Counted from the first letter of the stretch, positions 9,413 through 18,226 are shown. The stretch is 64,000 nucleotides of DNA from Pseudomonas parasichuanensis (GCF_021601385.1 NZ_BQHO01000011.1:1-64000); one strand, 5' to 3'. Numbers and translations: made by a program. Notes: generated from the letters alone by a model not told the origin.

Positions 9413-9421
9413 GGCGCCCGC

Positions 9422-10723
9422 TTACTGGTGCGCCGGCGCCGGCTGGCCTTGGCTGGCCGCTTCGCGGCTGTTGCCATAGCGCGAGATGTCCAGGCCTTCG
9501 GCGCTGATCTGCGGCTTCTTGCGCGCGATCAGGTCGGCCAGCAGGCGGCCGGAGCCGCACGCCATGGTCCAGCCCAGGGTGCCGTGACCGGTGTTGAGGA
9601 ACAGGTTACGGAACCGGGTGGCGCCCACGATCGGCGTGCCGTCCGGGGTGGCCGGGCGCAGGCCGGTCCAGAAACTGGCCTGGCTCAGGTCGCCGCCGCG
9701 AGGATAAAGGTCGTTGACGATCATCTCCAGCGTTTCGCGTCGACGCGGGTTCAGCGACAGGTCAAAACCGGCGATCTCCGCCATGCCGCCGACGCGGATA
9801 CGGTTGTCGAAACGGGTGATCGCCACCTTGTAGGTTTCGTCGAGGATGGTCGAGGTCGGCGCCATGTCGCCATCGGTGATCGGCACGGTCAGCGAGTAGC
9901 CCTTGAGCGGGTACACCGGGGCCTTGATGCCCAGCGGCTTGAGCAGTTGCGGCGAGTAGCTGCCCAGGGCCAGCACGTAGCGGTCGGCGGTTTCCAGCTT
10001 GCCGTCGATCCACACGCCATTGATGCGGTCACCGGCGAAGTCCAGGCGCTGGATGTCCTGGCCGAAGCGGAACTCGACACCCAGCTTGACGGCCATGTCG
10101 GCCAGCTTGGTGGTGAACAGCTGGCAGTCGCCGGTCTGGTCGTTGGGCAGGCGCAGGGCACCGGCAAGGATGTCCTTCACACCGGCCAGGGCCGGTTCGA
10201 CGCGGGCGATGCCGTCGCGGTCGAGCAGCTCATACGGCACGCCGGACTGCTCCAGCACGGCGATGTCCTTGGCGGCGGCATCCACCTGGGCCTGGGTGCG
10301 GAACAGCTGGGTAGTACCCAGGCTGCGGTTCTCGTAAGCGATGCCGGTTTCGGCGCGCAGCTCGTCGAGGCAGTCGCGGCTGTACTCGGACAGGCGCACC
10401 ATGCGCTCCTTGTTCACCGCGTAGCGGCTGGCGGTGCAGTTGCGCAGCATCTGCGCCATCCACAGGTACTGGTCGACGTCGCCGGTAAGCTTGATGGCCA
10501 GGGGGGCGTGGCGCTCCAGCAGCCACTTGATGGCCTTGAGCGGCACGCCCGGGGCGGCCCACGGCGAGGCATAGCCGGGCGAGATCTGGCCTGCGTTGGC
10601 GAAGCTGGTTTCCATGGCCACCGCCGGCTGGCGATCGACCACTGTGACTTCGAAACCTTGCCGGGCCAGATAGTAGGCACTGGCGGTCCCGATTACACCG
10701 CTACCTAGTACCAGTACTCGCAT
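9422..10723 (-). CDS. dadA: D-amino acid dehydrogenase small subunit
   Basis: This 433-residue FAD enzyme oxidises D-alanine and other D-amino acids to keto acids and passes electrons to the respiratory chain at the inner membrane. The N-terminal dinucleotide fold [16 protein letters not shown] is at about residues 4-19, and the C-terminal FAD segment reads [14 protein letters not shown]. The start ATG at 10723 has GAGGG about eight bases upstream. It is divergent from the Lrp-type gene at 10879 and is followed by dadX, giving the known dadR-dadAX arrangement. Confidence 0.96.
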   Translation of the reverse strand: MRVLVLGSGVIGTASAYYLARQGFEVTVVDRQPAVAMETSFANAGQISPGYASPWAAPGVPLKAIKWLLERHAPLAIKLTGDVDQYLWMAQMLRNCTASRYAVNKERMVRLSEYSRDCLDELRAETGIAYENRSLGTTQLFRTQAQVDAAAKDIAVLEQSGVPYELLDRDGIARVEPALAGVKDILAGALRLPNDQTGDCQLFTTKLADMAVKLGVEFRFGQDIQRLDFAGDRINGVWIDGKLETADRYVLALGSYSPQLLKPLGIKAPVYPLKGYSLTVPITDGDMAPTSTILDETYKVAITRFDNRIRVGGMAEIAGFDLSLNPRRRETLEMIVNDLYPRGGDLSQASFWTGLRPATPDGTPIVGATRFRNLFLNTGHGTLGWTMACGSGRLLADLIARKKPQISAEGLDISRYGNSREAASQGQPAPAHQ

Positions 10724-10834
10724 TGTTCATCCCTCGCACGCGGCTCGCCGCAGTCTTTTGTTGATATGGCATGGATGCGCGCATTGTATGAAGGACAGCC
10801 CAGTGCAATTCACTATATAAACGCCTATATTTGG

Positions 10835-10846
10835 CGAGAATTCTCG
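10835..10846. promoter_or_regulatory. Palindrome in the dadA/lrp divergent promoter, candidate Lrp site
   Basis: CGAGAATTCTCG is a perfect 12-base palindrome in an AT-rich stretch of the 155-base divergent region. Lrp/AsnC family sites are AT-centred palindromes and the regulator gene starts 32 bases away, so an autoregulatory and dadA operator is plausible. Confidence 0.4.
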
Positions 10847-10878
10847 GCGAAATCGCCTTTGACGGAGGGGCATCCCCT

Positions 10879-11367
10879 ATGAGAACCCAGCACCAGAGCA
10901 AGCGTGAACTGGACAAGATCGACCGCAACATCCTGCGGATCCTGCAGAATGACGGCCGCATCTCGTTCACCGAACTGGGCGAGAAAGTCGGGCTGTCGAC
11001 CACCCCCTGCACCGAGCGCGTGCGCCGCCTGGAGCGCGAGGGGATCATCATGGGCTACAACGCCCGGCTCAATCCGCAGCACCTCAAGGGCAGCCTGCTG
11101 GTGTTCGTCGAGATCAGCCTGGACTACAAGTCCGGCGACACCTTCGAGGAGTTCCGCCGTGCCGTGCTCAAGCTGCCCCACGTGCTGGAGTGCCACCTGG
11201 TGTCGGGCGATTTCGACTACCTGGTGAAGGCGCGCATCTCGGAGATGGCGTCGTACCGCAAGCTGCTGGGCGACATCCTGCTCAAGCTGCCGCACGTGCG
11301 CGAGTCGAAGAGCTACATCGTGATGGAAGAAGTGAAAGAGAGCCTGTGCCTGCCGATCCCGGACTGA
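10879..11367 (+). CDS. dadR: Lrp/AsnC family regulator, DadR-like
   Basis: The 162-residue protein has an N-terminal winged helix-turn-helix (about 10-60, with ISFTELGEKVGLSTTPCTERV) and a RAM ligand-binding domain (about 75-150). Length and sequence match Lrp. Its divergent position next to dadA matches P. aeruginosa DadR, which activates dadAX in response to alanine. I choose ATG 10879 because GGAGGGG lies eight bases upstream; a TTG at 10831 in the same frame sits inside the promoter region. The stop is four bases from the convergent YkgJ-family gene. Confidence 0.92.
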   Translation: MRTQHQSKRELDKIDRNILRILQNDGRISFTELGEKVGLSTTPCTERVRRLEREGIIMGYNARLNPQHLKGSLLVFVEISLDYKSGDTFEEFRRAVLKLPHVLECHLVSGDFDYLVKARISEMASYRKLLGDILLKLPHVRESKSYIVMEEVKESLCLPIPD

Positions 11368-11371
11368 GGCG

Positions 11372-11725
11372 TCAGACCAGCACCTGGCGGGTGCTGGCGA
11401 TATAGGTGTGGACCAGCTGCTCGGCCGCCGGGTCGATCGGCTGCTCAGGGCCACGGCCACGCGGGCAGGCCATGCGCGGGGTGGTGCCGAACAGGCGGCA
11501 GATCATTGGGCGCTCTTCATACACCGTGCAGCCATCCGGGCCCAGGTGCACGCAGTCCAGGCGCTCCAACGCGGCGTCCTGTTCGGCCTGGGGCTTGCGC
11601 GGCAGGCGGGCCATTTCTTCGGCCGAGGTGGTGACCGGGCCGCAGCAGTCGTGGCAGCCGGGGACGCACTCGAATGAAGGGATGAGTTCGCGCAGGAAGT
11701 GGATTTTGTGGCGGTTGCAGGACAT
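11372..11725 (-). CDS. YkgJ family cysteine-cluster protein
   Basis: This 117-residue protein carries the Cys pattern CVPGCHDCC (about 20-28) and, later, a CTVYEERPMICRLFG segment, which define the YkgJ/zinc-or-iron-chelating family. It probably binds a metal or Fe-S cluster; its role is not established. I choose ATG 11725, where the family N-terminus (MSCNRHKIHFL) begins. The ribosome site is weak. It is convergent with the Lrp-type gene. Confidence 0.8.
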   Translation of the reverse strand: MSCNRHKIHFLRELIPSFECVPGCHDCCGPVTTSAEEMARLPRKPQAEQDAALERLDCVHLGPDGCTVYEERPMICRLFGTTPRMACPRGRGPEQPIDPAAEQLVHTYIASTRQVLV

Positions 11726-11770
11726 GGCGGTGGATCTGGAAGAGTTGCGCTGGATTATACGGCCAATCGA

Positions 11771-11833
11771 CGGCAGGCCGGCTCCCACAAAGATCAGCGG
11801 TGGCCTGTGGGAGCCGGCTTGCCGGCGATGAGG
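11771..11833. repeat. REP pair, GCCGGC-stem type
   Basis: An imperfect copy (11771-11789) and a full inverted copy (11806-11833) lie between the divergently transcribed YkgJ-family gene and the FAD oxidoreductase gene. Confidence 0.8.
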
Positions 11834-11880
11834 TCAGTTGCCTATCCTCCCCCTTTCGCCTCAGCCCCGGGAATCGACAG

Positions 11881-13173
11881 ATGATCCACAGCGCGCAGCA
11901 CGCCGCCTCCTACTATGCCGCCAGCAGCGCGCCACACCCCGACCATCCCTACCTGCAGGGCGAGCACAGCGCCGACGTGTGCATCGTCGGCGGTGGCTAT
12001 TCGGGGCTGAACACCGCCATCGAACTGGCCGAGCGCGGCCTGTCGGTGATCCTGCTGGAAGCCCGCAAGCTGGGATGGGGCGCCAGCGGGCGCAACGGGG
12101 GCCAGCTGATTCGCGGGGTCGGCCATGGCCTGGAGCAGTTCCTCCCGGTGATTGGCGAGGACGGTGTACGCAGCCTGCGCTTGATGGGCCTGGAGGCCGT
12201 GGAGATCGTCCGTGAACGGGTCGAGCGCCACGCCATCGACTGCGACCTGACCTGGGGCTACTGCGACCTGGCCAACAAGCCCGCCGAACTGCAGGGTTTT
12301 GCCGAGGACGCCGAGGAACTGCGCAGCCTGGGCTATCGCCACGAGCTACGCCTGGTGCAGCCCGGCGACATGCATTCGGTGGTCGGCTCGGACCGCTATG
12401 TCGGCGGCCTGATCGACATGGGCTCGGGGCACCTGCACCCGCTCAACCTGGCGCTCGGTGAAGCCGCTGCCGCCAGCCGCCTGGGCGTGCAGTTGTTCGA
12501 GCAATCGGAGGTCACCCGCATCGAGTACGGCCCTGAAGTCAAAGTGCACACCGCCCAGGGCCGGGTCCGCGCCAAGACCCTGGTGCTGTGCTGCAACGCC
12601 TACCACAACGACCTCAACCGCGAACTGGGCGGCAAGGTGCTGCCGGCCGGCAGCTACATCATCGCCACCGAGCCGTTGGGCGAGGAGCGCGCGCGCCAAC
12701 TGCTGCCACAGAACATGGCGGTGTGCGACCAGCGCGTGGCGCTGGACTACTACCGGTTGTCCGCCGACCACCGCCTGCTGTTCGGCGGTGCCTGCCACTA
12801 TTCCGGGCGCGACCCGCGGGACATCGCCGCCTACATGCGGCCGAAGATGCTCAAGGTGTTCCCACAGCTGGCGGACGTGCGCATCGACTACCAGTGGGGC
12901 GGGATGATCGGCATCGGCGCCAACCGCCTGCCGCAGATCGGCCGCCTGGCCGGGCAGCCGAACGTCTATTACGCCCAGGCCTATTCCGGGCATGGGGTAA
13001 ACGCCACCCACCTGGCCGGGCGCCTGCTCGGCGAAGCCATCAGCGGCCAGCAGAGCGGGCGTTTCGACCTGTTCGCCAAGGTGCCGCACCCGACCTTCCC
13101 CGGCGGCAAGCTGCTGCGCTCGCCGGTGCTGGCGTTGGGGATGTTGTGGTACAGGCTCAAGGAGCTGATGTAA
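11881..13173 (+). CDS. pauB: FAD-dependent oxidoreductase, gamma-glutamylputrescine oxidase type
   Basis: This 430-residue DAO-family flavoprotein has its FAD fold at about residues 31-60 (DVCIVGGGYSGLNTAIELAERG), followed by GWGASGRNGGQLI and a C-terminal NVYYAQAYSGHGVNATHLAG. These are hallmarks of PuuB/PauB and related glycine oxidase-like enzymes. The likely reaction is oxidation of gamma-glutamyl polyamine to the aldehyde, which the PauC-like enzyme at 18.2-19.7 kb would then oxidise. The start ATG 11881 is where the conserved sequence begins. Its position next to the Lrp-type gene matches pauB4 in P. aeruginosa as I remember it. Substrate is inferred. Confidence 0.82.
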   Translation: MIHSAQHAASYYAASSAPHPDHPYLQGEHSADVCIVGGGYSGLNTAIELAERGLSVILLEARKLGWGASGRNGGQLIRGVGHGLEQFLPVIGEDGVRSLRLMGLEAVEIVRERVERHAIDCDLTWGYCDLANKPAELQGFAEDAEELRSLGYRHELRLVQPGDMHSVVGSDRYVGGLIDMGSGHLHPLNLALGEAAAASRLGVQLFEQSEVTRIEYGPEVKVHTAQGRVRAKTLVLCCNAYHNDLNRELGGKVLPAGSYIIATEPLGEERARQLLPQNMAVCDQRVALDYYRLSADHRLLFGGACHYSGRDPRDIAAYMRPKMLKVFPQLADVRIDYQWGGMIGIGANRLPQIGRLAGQPNVYYAQAYSGHGVNATHLAGRLLGEAISGQQSGRFDLFAKVPHPTFPGGKLLRSPVLALGMLWYRLKELM

Positions 13174-13190
13174 TTGGGTGTTTGGGCCCT

Positions 13191-13370
13191 ATCGCCGGCA
13201 AGCCGGCTCCCACAGGGATGGCGCAATCTCATGATTCCCGCTGTTCCTGTGGGAGCAACTGTCTTGTGTTGCTTGCATTGGCCTCATCGCTGGCAAGCCA
13301 GCTCCCACAGGAACAGCACAGGCCTCGAAGAGGGCGCGATCCATGTGGGAGCCGGCTTGCCGGCGATAGG
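13191..13370. repeat. Cluster of four REP units
   Basis: Units lie at 13191-13215, about 13247-13260 (only the tail is well kept), 13285-13310 (variant stem CTGGCAAGCCAG) and 13343-13370. They alternate in orientation. The cluster fills the 228-base gap between the convergent oxidoreductase and DUF1127 genes. Confidence 0.8.
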
Positions 13371-13401
13371 GCCAACCCGGACAACCCAATAGCTTGATCC
13401 C

Positions 13402-13632
13402 TCAATCGCGCCAGAACGGCTTGCGCGCCTCCCGGCACACCTGCTCCCAGGTCAGCCCGATATCACGCAGCTGGTAATCCTCCAACTGCAGCAAGGCCCT
13501 GCGGGTACGCCAACGATGCAGCATGAGCCCCCAGCGTCCTAACTCCGCCGGAGCGCTGTAGACCTTAGGCCGCTGCCCCGCCTCCAGCTCCGTGGCCAAC
13601 AGTTGCAACCGTACATCGCTCATGCCACCCAT
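13402..13632 (-). CDS. DUF1127 (YjiS-like) small protein
   Basis: This 76-residue protein ends in the arginine- and tryptophan-rich DUF1127 motif (WRTRRALLQLEDYQLRDIGL, about 41-60, then WEQVCREARKPFW). Members are small basic proteins, some implicated elsewhere in RNA-linked regulation of metabolism. The first ATG is preferred because GGAGG lies eight bases before it. It is divergent from a MocR-family regulator, which probably controls it. Confidence 0.8.
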   Translation of the reverse strand: MGGMSDVRLQLLATELEAGQRPKVYSAPAELGRWGLMLHRWRTRRALLQLEDYQLRDIGLTWEQVCREARKPFWRD

Positions 13633-13693
13633 TACCGCACCCTCCAGATCACGTCATAGCGTGCAGCAAGCATGCACGTGAGGACCATGAGCA

Positions 13694-13776
13694 ATACAGA
13701 TCCAACCCAGCCTTATTATTTCCATACAGAATTGGCGTCAGGTCGGCTGAATGGAGTATTTTCCTACAATCTGTAT
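13694..13776. promoter_or_regulatory. Three ATACAGA motifs in the DUF1127/MocR intergenic region
   Basis: ATACAGA occurs at 13694-13700 and 13724-13730, a direct repeat with a 30-base step. Its reverse complement TCTGTAT is at 13770-13776. The set lies between the divergent starts at 13632 and 13811. Paired direct and inverted sites of this kind are typical of MocR-family operators. Confidence 0.4.
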
Positions 13777-13810
13777 CGGTCCTGCCCCACAAGCTACTCA
13801 GGAGTATGCC

Positions 13811-15241
13811 GTGACCCTCTACCTCAACCTGGCCGAACTGCTCGGGTCGCGCATCGAACAGGGCCTGTACCGTCCCGGCCAACGCCTGCCCTCGGTGCGC
13901 GCCCTGAGCACCGAGCACGGGGTCAGCCTGAGTACCGTGCAACAGGCCTATCGGCTGCTGGAGGACAACGGCCTGGTGTCGCCACGGCCCAAGTCCGGCT
14001 ACTTCGTTGCCGAGGACCGCAACCTCCCTGCCCTGCCCGATATCAGCCGCCCGGCGCAACGGCCTGTGGATATCTCTCAGTGGGAACAGGTGCTGGAACT
14101 GATACGCGCCACCCCACGCCCGGACGTGATCCAGCTGGGCCGCGGCATGCCGGATGTCGACAGCCCCACGCTCAAGCCGCTGCTGCGCAGCCTGGCGCAG
14201 CTGAGCCGGCGCCAGGACATGCCCGGCCTGTATTACGACAACATCCACGGCAACGCCCAGCTGCGCGAACAGATCGCCCGGCTGATGCTCGATTCCGGCT
14301 GCCGCCTGGGCCCGGCCGACCTGGTGGTGACCACTGGCTGCCACGAGGCGCTGTCGTGCAGCATCCGCGCGGTGTGCCAGCCCGGCGACATCGTCGCGGT
14401 CGACTCACCCAGCTTCCATGGCGCCATGCAGACCCTCAAGGGCTTAGGGATGAAGGCGCTGGAAATCCCCACCGACCCGCTCACCGGCATCAGCCTCGAA
14501 GCGCTGGAACTGGCCCTGGAGCAGTGGCCGATCAAGCTCATCCAGATCACCCCCAACTGCAACAACCCACTGGGCTACATCATGCCCGAGGCGCGCAAGA
14601 AGGCCTTGCTCACCCTGGCCCAGCGCTATGACGTGGCGATCCTCGAAGACGACGTGTATGGCGACCTGGCCTACACCTACCCGCGCCCGGCCACCATCAA
14701 GTCGTTCGACGACGATGGCCGGGTACTGCTGTGCAGCTCGTTCTCCAAGACCCTGGCACCAGGCCTGCGCATCGGCTGGGTGGCGCCGGGACGCTACCTG
14801 GAGCGGGTGCTGCACATGAAGTACATCAGCACCGGCAGCACCGCCTGCCAGCCGCAACTGGCGATTGCCGATTTCATCGCCGAGGGCCACTACCAGCCCC
14901 ACCTGCGGCGCATGCGCAGCCAGTACCAGCGCGGCCGTGACCAGATGTGCGACTGGGTGACCCGTTACTTCCCGCCAGGTACCCGCGCCAGCCGGCCCCA
15001 GGGCGGTTTCATGCTGTGGGTGGAATTACCGGAAAGTTTCGACACGTTGCGCCTGAACCGGGCTTTACTGGAGCAGGGCGTGCAGATCGCCGTGGGCAGC
15101 ATCTTTTCGGCCTCGGGCAAGTACCGCAATTGCCTGCGCATGAACTTCGCCGCGCGGCCGACGCCGCAGATCGAGGCCGCCGTGCGCAAGGTGGGGGAAA
15201 CCGCCCATCGTCTACTGGCGGCCGAACACGCTGGCGGGTAA
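13811..15241 (+). CDS. MocR family regulator (GntR HTH plus aminotransferase-like domain)
   Basis: This 476-residue protein joins a GntR winged helix (about 1-75, with GQRLPSVRALSTEHGVSLSTVQQAY) to a fold-type I aminotransferase-like domain (about 105-470). The PLP-binding lysine is in SSFSKTLAPGLRIGWV. Such proteins bind PLP and act as regulators. I choose GTG 13811 because AGGAG lies six bases upstream and the GntR domain begins there; the earlier ATG at 13751 adds non-conserved residues and would overlap the candidate operator. It is divergent from the DUF1127 gene. Confidence 0.9.
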   Translation: MTLYLNLAELLGSRIEQGLYRPGQRLPSVRALSTEHGVSLSTVQQAYRLLEDNGLVSPRPKSGYFVAEDRNLPALPDISRPAQRPVDISQWEQVLELIRATPRPDVIQLGRGMPDVDSPTLKPLLRSLAQLSRRQDMPGLYYDNIHGNAQLREQIARLMLDSGCRLGPADLVVTTGCHEALSCSIRAVCQPGDIVAVDSPSFHGAMQTLKGLGMKALEIPTDPLTGISLEALELALEQWPIKLIQITPNCNNPLGYIMPEARKKALLTLAQRYDVAILEDDVYGDLAYTYPRPATIKSFDDDGRVLLCSSFSKTLAPGLRIGWVAPGRYLERVLHMKYISTGSTACQPQLAIADFIAEGHYQPHLRRMRSQYQRGRDQMCDWVTRYFPPGTRASRPQGGFMLWVELPESFDTLRLNRALLEQGVQIAVGSIFSASGKYRNCLRMNFAARPTPQIEAAVRKVGETAHRLLAAEHAGG

Positions 15242-15301
15242 CGTTGCGCCGCCCGCCACGGTCCAACCCCATAAGCCCCTGTCGCACAGGACGATTCACC
15301 C

Positions 15302-16858
15302 TTGAGACGCCAGCCAGCCCTGCCCCTGCTGCTGGTGCTGCTGCTCGGCCTGTCAGGCTGCGCCAGCACCGCTACACCCCGTGATGTCAGCCAGGCGCTG
15401 CCGGCCAGTGAATCGGCGTTCGGCCGCTCGGTGCAGCGCCAGGCCGCGCCCTACGAAGGGCGTTCGGGCTTTCGCCTGTTGCCCAACAGCAACGAGGCCT
15501 TTCGCGCCCGCGCCGAGCTGATCCGCAACGCCCAGGCCAGCATCGACCTGCAGTACTACATCGTCCACGACGGCCTCAGCACCCGCGCCCTGGTGCACGA
15601 ACTGCTGCGCGCGGCCGACCGCGGGGTGCGCGTGCGCATCCTGCTCGACGACACCACCAGCGATGGCCTCGACACCCTGATGGGCACCCTGGCCGCCCAC
15701 CCGAACATCCAGATCCGCGTGTTCAACCCGCTGCACCTGGGCCGCAGCACCGGCGTGACCCGCGCCGTGGGCCGGTTGTTCAACCTGTCACGCCAGCACC
15801 GGCGCATGCACAACAAGCTGTTTTTGGTGGACAACAGCATGGCCATCGTCGGTGGGCGCAACCTGGGCGACGAATATTTCGACGCCGAGCCCAACCTCAA
15901 CTTCACCGACATCGACCTGCTGGGCGTGGGCCCTGTGGCCGAGCAGCTCGGGCACAGCTTCGACCAGTACTGGAACAGCGCCTTGAGCCGGCCAATAGGC
16001 GATTACCTGTGGTGGCAGCCCGATGCCGACGACCTGCGCGCCAGTCGCCAGCGCCTGGAAGTGTCGCTGGCCGAGGCGCGCATCAAGCGCAAGGACCTGT
16101 ATGACCGGCTGATGGCCTACCAGGCCCGACCACGCCTGGACGTGTGGCGCAACGAGTTGATCTGGGCCCACAGCCAGGCGTTGTGGGACGCACCGAGCAA
16201 AGTGCTGGCCGATGACGAGCCCGACCCGCAACTGTTGATGAGCCAGCAGTTGGCGCCGGACCTGAACAACGTTCATCACGAACTGATCCTGGTGTCGGCC
16301 TACTTCGTGCCGGGCGAGCCGGGCTTGCTGTACCTGACCAGCCGCGCTGACGCTGGCACCTCGGTCAAGCTGCTGACCAACTCACTGGAAGCCACCGACG
16401 TACCGGCGGTGCATGGCGGCTACGCGCCCTACCGCCGCGCCCTGCTTGAACATGGCGTGCAGCTGTACGAACTGCGCCGCCAGCCTGGCGATCGCATCAG
16501 CCGGCATGGCCTGGGCTTTCATGGCAGCTCCGACTCCAGCCTGCACAGCAAGGCGATGGTGTTCGACCGGCGCAAGACCTTCATCGGTTCGTTCAATTTC
16601 GACCCGCGCTCGGTGCTGTGGAACACCGAGGTCGGCGTGCTGGTGGACAGCCCGGAACTGGCCGAGTACACCCGTGAACTGGCGGTACAGGGCATGGCGC
16701 CAGCGTTGAGTTACCAGCCGAAGCTGGTGGACGGGAAGCTGGTGTGGGCGACCGAAGACAATGGCCAGCGGCACTTGCTGCTGACCGAGCCGGGTGGGTT
16801 GTGGCGGCGGTTCAATGCGTGGATCAGCAAGGCGGTGGGGTTGGAGAAGATGTTGTAA
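15302..16858 (+). CDS. Phospholipase D-like lipoprotein (cardiolipin synthase C-like)
   Basis: This 518-residue protein has a lipoprotein signal (LLVLLLGLSGC, acylated Cys near residue 20) and two HKD motifs: HNKLFLVDNSMAIVGGRN near 175 and HSKAMVFDRRKTFIGSFNFD near 415. It belongs to the phospholipase D superfamily, close to the YmdC/ClsC group, and should act on phospholipid at the periplasmic face. The start is TTG 15302 with AGGA ten bases upstream; there is no better start before the signal peptide. It follows the MocR gene by 60 bases on the same strand. Confidence 0.85.
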   Translation: MRRQPALPLLLVLLLGLSGCASTATPRDVSQALPASESAFGRSVQRQAAPYEGRSGFRLLPNSNEAFRARAELIRNAQASIDLQYYIVHDGLSTRALVHELLRAADRGVRVRILLDDTTSDGLDTLMGTLAAHPNIQIRVFNPLHLGRSTGVTRAVGRLFNLSRQHRRMHNKLFLVDNSMAIVGGRNLGDEYFDAEPNLNFTDIDLLGVGPVAEQLGHSFDQYWNSALSRPIGDYLWWQPDADDLRASRQRLEVSLAEARIKRKDLYDRLMAYQARPRLDVWRNELIWAHSQALWDAPSKVLADDEPDPQLLMSQQLAPDLNNVHHELILVSAYFVPGEPGLLYLTSRADAGTSVKLLTNSLEATDVPAVHGGYAPYRRALLEHGVQLYELRRQPGDRISRHGLGFHGSSDSSLHSKAMVFDRRKTFIGSFNFDPRSVLWNTEVGVLVDSPELAEYTRELAVQGMAPALSYQPKLVDGKLVWATEDNGQRHLLLTEPGGLWRRFNAWISKAVGLEKML

Positions 16859-16864
16859 CTGAGG

Positions 16865-16937
16865 GCCCTATCGCCGGCAAGCCGGCTCCCACAGGAGATC
16901 GCGCACCCTGTGGGAGCCGGCTTGCCGGCGATAGGGC
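16865..16937. repeat. REP pair with perfect 30-bp arms
   Basis: The arms at 16865-16894 and 16908-16937 are exact reverse complements, separated by 13 bases. They have the GCCGGC-AA-GCCGGC stem, extended by CCCTATC on the outer side. The element lies between convergent genes and may act as a bidirectional terminator; GGCTGC/GCAGCC (about 16935-16949) follows for the minus strand. Confidence 0.85.
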
Positions 16938-16959
16938 TGCAGAGCAGCCCCAGAATCGA

Positions 16960-18099
16960 TCAGGCAGAGGCGGGTTCGAAGGCATCCTTGCGCCGGGTCA
17001 GCACCACCAACCCCGCCGCCCCCGCCGCCATCAACAGCAGCAACGCATGCCCGCTGACCCACTGGCTGCCCGCCCCGGCCAACAGCGGCCCAAGCAGGCA
17101 ACCAATACCCCACAGCTGCGCCACGTGAGCATTGGCCCGCACCAGTTCATCGTCGCGATAGCGCTCGCCGATCAGCACCAGCGACAGGGTGAACAAGCCA
17201 CCCGCACTGGCCCCGAACAGCACCCACAGCGGCCAGATCAGCGGCGTGTTCAGCAGCAACGGGATAGCCAGGCTCGAGATCAGCAGGGTCAGCGCACAGC
17301 CACTGAACAATGTGCGCCGCGACATGCGGTCGGCCAGCGCACCGATCGGCAGCTGCAACACCGCATCGCCCACCACCACGGTGCTGACCATGAACAGCGC
17401 CACCTCCGTGGTGAAGCCCTGCTGCAGGCAATACACCGGCAGCAGGGTGAGGATCATCGCCTCGAACGCGGCGAACAGCGCGATGGCCCAGGCGATCACC
17501 GGCAGCCGTCGGCAGAAGGCGAACAGGTCGGTGAAGGTGACGCTGCACGCCTCGGTGCTGGGCGCGCCACTGCGGCCCAGCAGGATCAGCGGGGCAACCA
17601 GCAACAGCCCGGTGGCCGCCCAGAAACCGAAGTCATCGTCGGAGCCGAGAAACCCCAGCACCATCGGCCCGGCCAGCTGGCTCAGGGCGTAGCTGCTGCC
17701 ATACAAGGCCACCAGCCGCCCGCGCCACTGCTCGACCACCAGCTGGTTGATCCAGCTTTCGCCGAGGATGAACACCACGGTCAGCGACATGCCGATCAGC
17801 AGGCGCAGTGCCAGCCACAGCGGGTAGCTGGGCAGCAGCGCCACCAGGCCGATCGACAGCGCCCCGCCCCACAGGCACAGACGCATGGCGGCCGGCACGC
17901 CGACCCAACCGGCCAGACGGCTGGCCACGGCGGCGCCGACCAGCACACCCAGCGCCGGCATCGCCGCCATTACGCCAATGGCGAACCCGCCGTAGCCCCA
18001 GCCCTCCAGGCGCAGGGACACCAGCGGCATGCTCACGCCGAGCGCGAGCCCGACACTGAGCACCGACGCCAGTACGGCAAAGTAGGTTCCCCAACGCAT
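16960..18099 (-). CDS. MFS transporter, YcaD-like
   Basis: This 379-residue protein has about twelve hydrophobic segments, beginning with MRWGTYFAVLASVLSVGLALG. It has the MFS loop signature variants (SRLAGWVG, ADRMSRR) and belongs to the small MFS subgroup that includes YcaD. The substrate cannot be read. The ATG at 18099 has AGGAGG five bases upstream; the longer frame from 18162 includes part of a REP element and is not coding. It sits between the PLD-type lipoprotein gene and the aldehyde dehydrogenase gene, so an amine-related substrate is possible but unproven. Confidence 0.85.
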   Translation of the reverse strand: MRWGTYFAVLASVLSVGLALGVSMPLVSLRLEGWGYGGFAIGVMAAMPALGVLVGAAVASRLAGWVGVPAAMRLCLWGGALSIGLVALLPSYPLWLALRLLIGMSLTVVFILGESWINQLVVEQWRGRLVALYGSSYALSQLAGPMVLGFLGSDDDFGFWAATGLLLVAPLILLGRSGAPSTEACSVTFTDLFAFCRRLPVIAWAIALFAAFEAMILTLLPVYCLQQGFTTEVALFMVSTVVVGDAVLQLPIGALADRMSRRTLFSGCALTLLISSLAIPLLLNTPLIWPLWVLFGASAGGLFTLSLVLIGERYRDDELVRANAHVAQLWGIGCLLGPLLAGAGSQWVSGHALLLLMAAGAAGLVVLTRRKDAFEPASA

Positions 18100-18130
18100 G
18101 GTGGCCTCCTGGGTAGATTTGTTCAGACCC

Positions 18131-18216
18131 ATTCGCGGGCAAGCCCGCTCCCACAGGTTCACCGCAGCCTTTAAGCAAGCGGGTTACCTGTGGGAGCGGG
18201 CTTGCCCGCGAAACGG
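18131..18216. repeat. REP pair, GCGGGC-stem type
   Basis: Inverted units at 18131-18156 and 18188-18216 have stem GCGGGC-AA-GCCCGC and tail TCCCACA. They lie between two genes on the minus strand. Confidence 0.85.
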
Positions 18217-18226
18217 CGTTACCGGA

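Noticed and set aside
13191-13370. Spaced repeats that could suggest a CRISPR array
   Set aside because: The units alternate in orientation, have variable spacing and carry the REP tail; no cas genes are present.
16744-18174. 476-codon frame antisense to the MFS transporter
   Set aside because: Extremely Gln/Arg/His-rich and begins inside the PLD gene; a codon-shadow artefact.
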